Below are positions 1 to 4,950 of a stretch of 8,731 bases of DNA, piece after piece (within the stretch, counting starts at the first letter, position 1; each line of letters opens with the position of its first letter). The stretch comes from Candidatus Mcinerneyibacteriota bacterium (GTDB lineage: Bacteria; AUK180; JAQVHJ01), in assembly GCA_030630935.1 (NCBI GenBank), contig DAOVMD010000101.1, forward strand, positions 1 to 8,731, given 5' to 3'. The translations under genes and the position numbers were made by a program. The notes beneath the pieces were generated by a model. It saw only the letters and a list, made by a program, of their open reading frames with translations. It made no database searches and had not been told where the DNA came from.

Positions 1-92
1 TCCGGAGTCTTATAAAGCCAAAGATTGCCCGTCCCATGGCTCATAACATGATAATTTGCCCCTGGGTATTCTATTCTTAATTGCCTGCTCAT
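1..92 (-). CDS. RAYT / IS200-like Y1 transposase, N-terminal 30 codons
   Basis: The ATG is at 92-90 and the frame stays open to the left edge, so only the first 30 residues are visible. They begin MSRQLRIEYPGANYHVMS, the hallmark opening of the REP-associated tyrosine transposase family (Y1/HUH single-strand transposases related to IS200), in which the first strand carries the 'LRIEYPGA.YHV..RG' signature. Family members nick and move or copy short palindromic REP sequences. The catalytic HUH and tyrosine motifs would lie outside the window and cannot be checked. The conserved 'RGN' stretch reads HGTGN here, a variant I believe occurs in the family. No ribosome binding site precedes the ATG, and a promoter abuts it. 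The palindromes at 321-451 are plausible substrates. Family assignment is strong; activity is unknown. Confidence 0.85.
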   Translation of the reverse strand, partial: MSRQLRIEYPGANYHVMSHGTGNLWLYKTP

Positions 93-127
93 GTTTATAT
101 TATACCTTAAAATATTAGGAAAGTCAA
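90..127 (-). promoter_or_regulatory. Promoter for the RAYT gene, apparently leaderless
   Basis: On the minus strand a -35 box TTGACT (127-122) is followed after exactly 17 bases by TATAAT (104-99). Only six bases separate the -10 box from the ATG at 92-90, so transcription should begin at or within one or two bases of the A of the start codon. No Shine-Dalgarno sequence fits. This predicts a leaderless mRNA, probably translated poorly, which suits a transposase. The boxes are seen; the start point is inferred. Confidence 0.65.
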
Positions 128-142
128 ATATATTACCTAAAT

Positions 143-201
143 TTTTTCAACATTTATCAAGAATCGATTACTAAGACAGAAGACAGAGGCCGGCACCCTA
201 T
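143..201. repeat. Dispersed repeat, copy 1
   Basis: Positions 143-200 match 904-961 at 57 of 58 positions (the one difference is 166 G versus 927 A). The right half, 173-201, also matches 2729-2757 perfectly over 29 bases. The unit ends in GGCCGGCACCCTA. It lies close upstream of the RAYT promoter, so it could be moved by that enzyme, but no evidence beyond proximity supports this. This copy lacks the GGCACCCTAT at its left end that the other two copies have. Confidence 0.9.
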
Positions 202-320
202 TTCCCATTTTCCTAATAATTATAACATAAAGCACAATCTAAGTCAAGACCAAACCTAAAAACAATCCGCACCCCCTAAAAAACATATAGGAACCAGGGA
301 ACTAACAAGACTTTGGGGGG

Positions 321-451
321 CAGATAGCAGACAACTGCTCTCTGCTATCTGTTTTCTGCAGCAAAGCTGCATGCTATCTGTGAGGTTAACAACGTTAACC
401 GAATATGTCCCGTAGGGACTACTGATAATAGCCCCGCAATTCATTGCGGGG
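321..451. repeat. Cluster of four perfect inverted repeats, REP-like
   Basis: Four perfect palindromic stems lie back to back: 321-331/341-351 (11 bp, 9-base loop), 384-390/394-400 (GGTTAAC with its complement), 407-411/415-419 (GTCCC, GTA, GGGAC) and 432-440/443-451 (CCCCGCAAT with its complement; the innermost pair cannot form, leaving a TTCA loop). A shorter GCAGC-AAA-GCTGC stem lies between the first two. On the minus strand GTAG (422-419) directly precedes the TCCC-TAC-GGGA hairpin, the layout of REP elements recognised by RAYT transposases. Stems are seen directly; the REP assignment is inferred from this layout and the RAYT gene start at 1-92. Confidence 0.6.
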
Positions 452-555
452 TAAAGTTACCCTCACTATACCCACGATCAGTTCAATATCCCTTTCGCAA
501 TAATAATATTAAAAATGTAATGTTGAAATATAAAATTTAAGCGTCCCGCAGCCAA

Positions 556-575
556 TTGTTTGCTCTCGCAAACAA
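556..575. repeat. Perfect 8-bp inverted repeat with TCTC loop
   Basis: TTGTTTGC (556-563) and GCAAACAA (568-575) form a perfect stem around TCTC. No T-run follows on either strand, so it is not a convincing terminator. It belongs to the palindrome field in this intergenic region. Confidence 0.6.
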
Positions 576-590
576 CAGTTTGAGTAATCA

Positions 591-647
591 GTTCGAGTTA
601 GCTCCCCTAATCGGGGAGTACTTTTTGCAAACGTCTCTTACTCGAAC
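591..647. repeat. Nested inverted repeat enclosing a G+C-rich hairpin
   Basis: GTTCGAGT (591-598) pairs perfectly with ACTCGAAC (640-647). Inside it, CTCCCC (602-607) pairs with GGGGAG (613-618) over a TAATC loop, followed by TACTTTTT on the plus strand. The inner hairpin plus T-run looks like an intrinsic terminator for plus-strand transcription, but no plus-strand gene precedes it. It may be a relic terminator or part of a mobile palindrome. Confidence 0.5.
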
Positions 648-870
648 TCTTACTCTTACTGAGAAATTAAGTATAATTAAACGTTTCATACATATAACTA
701 TCGCACTAAACAGAAGCATCATAATATGTAATGCAAAAACAATTATCAATTAATAATTATCAACTATAAACCATAAATGCGCAGCAAAGCGAAACTCTTG
801 TGCTCTATTGTTCCTTGTGCACTTAAGTTCTTGCGCACTAATCTGCTCTCTGTTCTCTGCTCTCTATTCT

Positions 871-893
871 TTGCTCAAGCAAAGCTTGAGCAA
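871..893. repeat. Perfect 10-bp hairpin beside repeat copy 2
   Basis: TTGCTCAAGC (871-880) and GCTTGAGCAA (884-893) form a perfect stem around an AAA loop. It ends one base before GGCACCCTAT, the left border of repeat copy 2. Copy 3 also has a hairpin (2664-2688) just before the same border, which suggests the hairpin may be part of the element. Confidence 0.65.
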
Positions 894-894
894 T

Positions 895-962
895 GGCACC
901 CTATTTTTCAACATTTATCAAGAATCAATTACTAAGACAGAAGACAGAGGCCGGCACCCTAC
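895..962. repeat. Dispersed repeat, copy 2
   Basis: The core 904-961 is nearly identical to copy 1 (57/58). It is flanked by GGCACCCTAT at 895-904 and by GGCACCCTA at 953-961, so the unit is bounded by short direct repeats 58 bases apart. The right border lies only about 15 bases beyond the TAA of the AlbA_2 gene, so the element sits at that gene's 3' end. Confidence 0.9.
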
Positions 963-1150
963 TTATAAGCAATTGATTATTTTTTTATCACTTCCCAATG
1001 CCCCCCTCTTGCAGGTCCAATTCTTTTGATCTTGCCGGCTTGTTTTAATTTTGAAAGATTCCATTCAATCCCTCGTCTTGATAACCCGCATATTTCTGTT
1101 AATTCTTTCTGTGTTATTTGAGGATTCTTACTTATAGCATCAATGATTTT

Positions 1151-1198
1151 CTCCACAGTTTTTTCCACAGCTTTCTCCACAGTTTTCTCCACAGTTTT
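1151..1198 (-). repeat. In-frame 12-bp tandem repeat, four units
   Basis: Four 12-base units (1151-1162, 1163-1174, 1175-1186, 1187-1198; consensus CTCCACAGTTTT on the plus strand) encode the (VEKT)4-like linker between the GHKL-like region and the winged helix. Because the unit is a multiple of three, copy-number change would alter linker length without shifting the frame. Such acidic/basic linker repeats are common in this family. Confidence 0.85.
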
Positions 1199-1999
1199 CC
1201 GTATGGTTGGAAAAGTAATTTTGTAGTAATCAAAATCGCCTGTTATCTTTGGTTTAATATGATAGAACTCAAGCCAACCATTAATCATCCTATGAAACCC
1301 AGTCCCCATATCTTCTGCCAATTTTACAAATCGAAATATTTTTGCAATAATAGGATTACGAGGCATGGAAAAATCTTCTTTCAAGATTATATCTAATTTT
1401 TTAGGTAATGCTCCGGGATTAAAGAACTCTATTCTATCTGTAAATACTCTAATTCTCGGAAATGCAGAACTAAAATAATCACTGTGTATTATCATATTTA
1501 CTAATGCTTCCCTTATCGCTTGTAAATGTGGGGGATCGTCATCTCTTACCCCTCTTTTTACAGAAAATGGAATCTCAATTTTCCTTAACAATCTTTCATA
1601 TATGTCAAAAAATGTCAGTAAGAGATTTCCTTCAGAAAGAAGCCTATAGTTATACCTCATAGGAGCATCTTCATAAGATGTCCCATTTATTTCTATATAG
1701 TCTATTCCATAGTTTGGTATTTCATCTGCAAGAATATCTTCACTCCCAAATACCAGTAATCCGCCAAAGGTAATTTTATCATTTTTTACTACCTTTAATT
1801 TTTCTAGAAACGTTTTATTATCTAAAGAGTTATATCTATGTCCAGGATTTACTTGCGAAAACATATTTCTATATTTTCTTAAAGTTACATCATTTAAATC
1901 ACTAAAATTATAACTGGATAAATCTTTATCCTTTTCTTCAAAAGAAGCCTGACGATAAAAGGAATCAATCTCCTCAACCGTAGCACGCTGGTCTCCTGA

Positions 2000-2002
2000 T
2001 CA
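2000..2002 (-). other. Premature TGA stop in the AlbA_2 gene
   Basis: The frame reads ACA-TGA-TCA-GGA-GAC-CAG, giving T-stop-S-G-D-Q. The codons on both sides encode recognisable family sequence in the same frame, so this is a nonsense codon, not a frameshift. The family pattern 'RTGSGDQ' places glycine here. Confidence 0.88.
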
Positions 2003-2522
2003 TGTTCGTATAAAAGTATTTTTATTTGTTGAGCCGTAATAAACAGGCCTGTCTTTTGATGATTGTTGGGAAATATAAAACGCCAAAACAGTTTTATCAT
2101 TAAATAAATATTTTTTACAGTTTGCGCTAATCTTTTTATTAAATTTCCCGCTTCTTAATGCAGTCGTGAAATCCTGTTCAATTTTTTCAGGATTAGAAAT
2201 GCCGCCAATAGTATATAACTTACCTTTTTTACTGACTCCAAATATTAGCCATCCTCCAGCGGTATTAGAGAATGCTGAAACCGTTTTCCAGCTACTTTTA
2301 GGGATCTCAGATTTTGCTTCTTTTACCTCAAAGTCTTCCCATTCAATATCCTCTAACTTTTTAATTAATTCTTCTTTCTTCATTCACAATTCCTCAATCT
2401 GCAACTTTACAGTTTAGTTTAGTTTTATTCTTTCCCACGATAATCTACTACCCTAATTATTATGGATTAATCGTAGAGGATAATTATATCATTAATTTAG
2501 CATTGTTCTAACTTCAATAATT

Positions 2523-2551
2523 ATTATATAATATAATTATATGATTGTCAA
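2523..2551 (-). promoter_or_regulatory. Perfect-consensus sigma-70-type promoter for the AlbA_2 gene
   Basis: On the minus strand TTGACA (2551-2546) and TATAAT (2528-2523) are separated by exactly 17 bases, with A/T-rich sequence upstream of the -35 box that could act as an UP element. Transcription should start near 2516, leaving a 5' leader of about 130 bases before the ATG at 2383. A consensus promoter before a regulator gene is usually held in check by a repressor, perhaps the gene's own product; no operator is proven. Confidence 0.75.
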
Positions 2552-2601
2552 GAGATTTAAATGCTAAAAAGTTCAATTGGTTTATTTTTTTGTTTTGGAA
2601 T

Positions 2602-2621
2602 GCATCGATGCTAATCGATGC
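2602..2621. repeat. Perfect 8-bp hairpin
   Basis: GCATCGAT (2602-2609) and ATCGATGC (2614-2621) enclose a four-base GCTA loop. No T-run follows on either strand, so it lacks the tail of an intrinsic terminator. Confidence 0.6.
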
Positions 2622-2663
2622 GGTCTTATAAAACAACTTATCGAGTCATAAGTCATAGCGGTG

Positions 2664-2688
2664 CACAGCACTCTACGCAGTGCTTGTG
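2664..2688. repeat. Imperfect hairpin beside repeat copy 3
   Basis: CACAGCACT (2664-2672) pairs with AGTGCTTGTG (2679-2688) with one bulged base. It ends three bases before the GGCACCCTAT left border of repeat copy 3, the same arrangement as the 871-893 hairpin beside copy 2. Confidence 0.55.
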
Positions 2689-2691
2689 ACC

Positions 2692-2757
2692 GGCACCCTA
2701 TTCTCCACATTATCAAGGTCAATTTACCAAGACAGAAGACAGAGGCCGGCACCCTAT
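2692..2757. repeat. Dispersed repeat, copy 3, terminating the SIR2 gene
   Basis: The unit is bounded by GGCACCCTAT at 2692-2701 and at 2748-2757. Its inner right half (2729-2757) is identical to copy 1 over 29 bases. The left half resembles the other copies (CACATTATCAAGGTCAATT versus ACATTTATCAAGAATCGATT) with a small deletion and substitutions. Its right border coincides with the point where SIR2-like coding sequence ends. Confidence 0.85.
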
Positions 2758-2958
2758 ATACAATTCATCAATAACCCATAGAACTTTTTCTATATCTATA
2801 ATTTTATCATTCTTATAAAAAAAATATTTATTTATCAAATCAAAATATGGATCCTCTTTTATTTCTTTTGGTAATTTTTCTAAAAATTCAATTGTTGTTG
2901 GATAATTATCTGGATCTACCGCTTTTGAAGCTCCTGCTCCTGCAAAAATTAAAATCAT
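2719..2958 (-). pseudogene. Truncated SIR2-like protein, N-terminal about 67 residues
   Basis: The product opens MILIFAGAGASKAVDPDNYPTT. The GAGAS loop at residues 7-11, after a hydrophobic strand, is the NAD-binding start of SIR2-family domains, and 'YPTT.EF...LP' shortly after is usual in defence-type SIR2 proteins that deplete NAD+. SIR2 domains normally run 200 residues or more and include catalytic Asn and His residues further on, which are missing. The last 12 or so residues (IGCRPLSSVLVN) are translated from dispersed repeat copy 3, so the native reading ends near 2758. The ATG overlaps the TGA of the TOPRIM gene as ATGA, and GGAG lies eight bases upstream, which implies translational coupling. 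The fragment is almost certainly non-functional as an enzyme. Confidence 0.72.
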
Positions 2959-4718
2959 TTTTCGCTCTCCTTAATAATTTCACCGAAATGTCCTGACATT
3001 TGATTTATTTTCCAGATGTCATAGTTTACCGGTTGATGATTTTTGCTTGCTAAATTTATAATATTAGAAATATGCTTTAGTATTTTTCTTGTAAATTCAT
3101 TATTTATATCTTTCTCTTTTTTAGGATTTTTTAAAATTAAATTTAAAAGGATTTCATGCATCTCTATCTTATTTAAACCATAATCTGTTTTTTCCTTATA
3201 CAGTATTTTTAATGTATATTTATTGGTTTTATCTTCGTCAAAAGATTTCATACACCTAGATACATCTTCCTTCTTAAATTTATATTTACTATTACATAAA
3301 ATGGTTAGTGCTTTTGCTAATTCCCTTGAAGAGAAATTATCAAATTCAAAGTTTTTCTCCCATAAGATTATATATTCTTCTTTTGTTACCATTCTTCCTG
3401 GGGTGAAGATAGATTCCTTTTTAAGTAATCTATCTTTAGTTATTTTTGCCTTGCCTTCATTATCCATAATTAATATAACTATAGTTTGAAGAGAATGGTA
3501 TTCATCTATAAATTTTTTAAGTGCAATATATTTATCATCTTTTTTGTCCCCAACAATATTATCAATACCATAAAAATCTCTAATATCAATCCCAAAAACA
3601 TTAATATTATATCCAAATAATTTGGATAAAGCATTAGTAATAAATTCTTTTTCACTCTTACCTTCAACTATAATAATTACTTTTGGTCTAGGATTTAATT
3701 TATATCTATTTACTAAATATTCAAGATATTTTGTTTTATTTTCAGCTTTAATATCCTTATGAAACCTTGCTAATGAATATAATCGTGAAGCATAAGGAGG
3801 ATCTAATTCATTTTTATTGATATCCTTATAAAAAAGGCGAATCATATATTCCATTGAATATAATAATTGAGCATATAATGCATTGTATCGTAAATTCTTT
3901 TTTTCAGAATATGAAATATATTGTATTAACTCATACCAACTTCTTAAAGGATCAATATGCTCAACATAACGCTTCATTTCATCATGAAGTTTACTAATTT
4001 TATCATTTTTTAAGTCTAATCCTTTTTTAATTGTTTTAGGTTTCCAGCTTTTACGTAATTCCCACCACCAATTATCGTGAAGCTCAAGTGCTGGAGTTTT
4101 AATATGTATTGTTCTTTGATCAGTTAATGTTTGAGGATAATAACGATTTGAGATTATTTGACAAATAATTGCTGTTTCATTCTCATCTTTTATATTACTT
4201 GCACGTCTACATGAGAAATTAATTGTTTCTCTTCTTTTTTGAAAATAATTTTTACTTTGTGAGCTTGATAAATTTTTTATTATAAATGTATTATATGTTC
4301 GAGAACTACACCTTAATACCTTTTGTAATGGATAAATCTGAAAAATAGAATAATAACTTTCAATTTGATATTTTTGCTTTTTATTATAAAAATATTTCCA
4401 TGCTCTAAACTTTTTTAATTTTGAATTCCATAATAAATTATCCTTCAACAATAAGGTTAAATTACTTTTCTTAAAATCAGGATACCTTATTTCACTTGGA
4501 ATAAAATGTTTGTAATTATCTTTTTCATAATTTTCATATTTTAATCTTAAAAAAGGATAAAATAACTTTTCTTTTTCAAAAGTTTCCAATAATGTTTCAT
4601 TTATCATAATTTTCCTTTTATTACAATATTCAATAAACTTTTTAGTATTCAATAATGGGCATATTATAAAAGATTCGTGCTTAATGAATAATTTCAAATA
4701 ATCCTTATTTATACTCAC
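2955..4718 (-). CDS. TOPRIM (OLD-like) domain protein of unassigned family
   Basis: This 587-residue protein has a TOPRIM domain at about residues 345-470: a strand plus VIIIVEGKSEKEFI, with the conserved Glu at 352, and VILIMDNEGKAK, with D419 and E421 where most TOPRIM folds have DxD. The following WEKNFEFDNFS segment resembles the region after the TOPRIM core in OLD-family nucleases. The N-terminal 340 residues are rich in Lys, Tyr and Trp (DNWWW at 215-219) and I do not recognise them; no Walker A motif is visible, so the ATPase part of classical OLD/GajA proteins is absent. A metal-dependent nuclease or toprim-type effector is a reasonable guess. The start is GTG at 4718, with GAGGAG five bases upstream inside the type IIG remnant. 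It is followed by the SIR2 remnant with an ATGA overlap. It has no signal peptide or membrane segment. Confidence 0.75.
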   Translation of the reverse strand: MSINKDYLKLFIKHESFIICPLLNTKKFIEYCNKRKIMINETLLETFEKEKLFYPFLRLKYENYEKDNYKHFIPSEIRYPDFKKSNLTLLLKDNLLWNSKLKKFRAWKYFYNKKQKYQIESYYSIFQIYPLQKVLRCSSRTYNTFIIKNLSSSQSKNYFQKRRETINFSCRRASNIKDENETAIICQIISNRYYPQTLTDQRTIHIKTPALELHDNWWWELRKSWKPKTIKKGLDLKNDKISKLHDEMKRYVEHIDPLRSWYELIQYISYSEKKNLRYNALYAQLLYSMEYMIRLFYKDINKNELDPPYASRLYSLARFHKDIKAENKTKYLEYLVNRYKLNPRPKVIIIVEGKSEKEFITNALSKLFGYNINVFGIDIRDFYGIDNIVGDKKDDKYIALKKFIDEYHSLQTIVILIMDNEGKAKITKDRLLKKESIFTPGRMVTKEEYIILWEKNFEFDNFSSRELAKALTILCNSKYKFKKEDVSRCMKSFDEDKTNKYTLKILYKEKTDYGLNKIEMHEILLNLILKNPKKEKDINNEFTRKILKHISNIINLASKNHQPVNYDIWKINQMSGHFGEIIKESEK

Positions 4719-4773
4719 ACATTCTCCTCGATTATTTTAATTTCTTCTTTGGTTAGGTTGTATAGTTTATAGA
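4714..4773 (-). repeat. 60-bp direct repeat, copy B
   Basis: This stretch matches 5987-6046 at 58 of 60 positions (differences at 4719 and 4730). It covers the last 18 or so codons and stop of the type IIG enzyme, including the GAGGAG that serves the next gene. The two copies are 1273 bases apart and flank the Fic gene. Confidence 0.95.
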
Positions 4774-4831
4774 ATAATTTAACAATCTGCTGTATTAATT
4801 CTTTGATGTGTCTGTTAGGGTTATTACTCAT
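4715..4831 (-). pseudogene. Remnant of a second type IIG enzyme C-terminus, 38 codons
   Basis: Reading from an ATG at 4831-4829, with AAGG five bases upstream, the frame encodes 38 residues ending KLFYKLYNLTKEEIKIIEENV and TGA. The intact enzyme ends QLVYKLYNLTKEEIKIIEENA. Before the shared tail, the two are alike at protein level (IKELIQQIVK versus IDIIDNQIDQ) but diverged in DNA, so this looks like the tail of a related allele, not a simple fresh copy. It might still be translated, since its end supplies the ribosome binding site of the TOPRIM gene and could couple its translation. No independent function is evident. Confidence 0.75.
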
Positions 4832-4851
4832 AGAGACCTTTACCTATTTTT

Positions 4852-4879
4852 ATTATTGCAAATATTTATCATTTTTCAA
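4852..4879 (-). promoter_or_regulatory. Possible promoter for the remnant-TOPRIM-SIR2 unit
   Basis: On the minus strand TTGAAA (4879-4874) and AATAAT (4857-4852) are separated by 16 bases, placing a start near 4845, about 14 bases before the 38-codon frame. In such AT-rich sequence a match of this quality can arise by chance. Its position in the only sizeable gap of the cluster, next to tandem repeats, is what makes it worth listing. Confidence 0.3.
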
Positions 4880-4900
4880 AATTTTTGGTGTCTCAGTAAA

Positions 4901-4950
4901 TGTCACAGTATTGTCACAGTAATATGTCATAGTAATATGTCATAGTAACT
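4901..4950. repeat. 13-bp tandem repeat overlapping the Fic stop codon
   Basis: Four units run head to tail: 4901-4911 (11 bases), 4912-4924, 4925-4937 and 4938-4950, with plus-strand consensus TGTCAYAGTAATA. The TGA of the Fic gene (4942-4940) lies in the last unit. Adding or losing downstream units would not change the Fic product. The array lies just upstream of the possible promoter at 4852-4879, so it could also be a set of operator-like sites; that is inference. Confidence 0.8.

Larger units (their letters stand above)
128..976. other. Gene-free, palindrome-rich intergenic region
   Basis: No credible gene was found on either strand between the transposase promoter and the end of the AlbA_2 gene. 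Short open frames here have no recognisable protein content and lie across inverted repeats. The region holds two copies of the dispersed repeat (143-201 and 895-962), a run of four adjacent perfect inverted repeats (321-451), further hairpins (556-575, 591-647, 871-893), and low-complexity CTCT/CTGC-rich sequence around 841-866. Positions about 452-550 and 650-780 are AT-rich with nothing I can identify. Confidence 0.7.
977..2383 (-). pseudogene. AlbA_2 / GHKL-like / winged-helix regulator split by an in-frame TGA
   Basis: This is one continuous frame of 468 codons plus TAA, interrupted only by TGA at 2002-2000 (codon 128). Residues 1-127 form an AlbA_2 (Schlafen-like, divergent AAA_4) domain, with 'DFEVKEAKSEIP' and 'SAFSNTAGGWLIFGV'. 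Codons 129-173 continue the homology without a gap (SGDQRATVEEIDSFYRQ). Codons about 268-390 match the HATPase_c_4/RecG-related region, with REALVNMIIHSDY (291-303), FFNPGALP (320-327) and EDMGTGF (357-363). A (VEKT)n linker (397-411) leads into a winged helix (414-468). Intact relatives (COG2865) are putative DNA-binding transcriptional regulators. The start is the ATG at 2383, with GAGG seven to eight bases upstream. Relatives usually have glycine at the stop position, and GGA to TGA is one base change. Readthrough or a sequencing error is possible. Confidence 0.88.
2384..2691. other. Spacer between SIR2 remnant and AlbA_2 gene
   Basis: No gene is visible. The spacer contains the consensus promoter at 2523-2551, an AT-rich leader of about 130 bases before the AlbA_2 start with an 8-bp palindrome GATTAATC (2465-2472), and two hairpins (2602-2621 and 2664-2688). 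I found no continuation of the SIR2 gene here on any frame, so its 3' part is lost, not displaced. The GAGG at 2395-2392 is the ribosome binding site of the AlbA_2 gene. Confidence 0.6.

Noticed and set aside
256-444. Small minus-strand open frame of 62 codons
   Set aside because: It lies across four perfect inverted repeats, has no ribosome binding site or recognisable protein sequence, and is explained by the palindrome cluster.
585-620. tRNA-like T-loop (GTTCGAGTT) near 591
   Set aside because: No matching acceptor, D or anticodon arms can be folded around it; the motif belongs to the 591-647 inverted repeat.
143-962. Possible CRISPR array from repeated 58-base units
   Set aside because: Only isolated copies occur at irregular distances with no regular spacers, and no cas genes are present.
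1118-1396. Plus-strand open frame with Phe-Leu-His-Ser repeats
   Set aside because: It is the complement of the (VEKT)n linker and winged helix of the AlbA_2 gene.
2000-2002. TGA read as glycine (genetic code 25) because the AlbA_2 family has glycine at this position
   Set aside because: The type IIG, TOPRIM and Fic genes run hundreds of codons without internal TGA and end with TGA at natural C-termini, so TGA is a normal stop here.
2602-2621. Intrinsic terminator at the GCATCGAT hairpin
   Set aside because: No T-run follows the stem on either strand.
2719-2958. Short Argonaute-associated SIR2 (SPARSA) partner
   Set aside because: No PIWI-like sequence exists in the neighbouring TOPRIM protein, which instead has VEG and DNE TOPRIM motifs.
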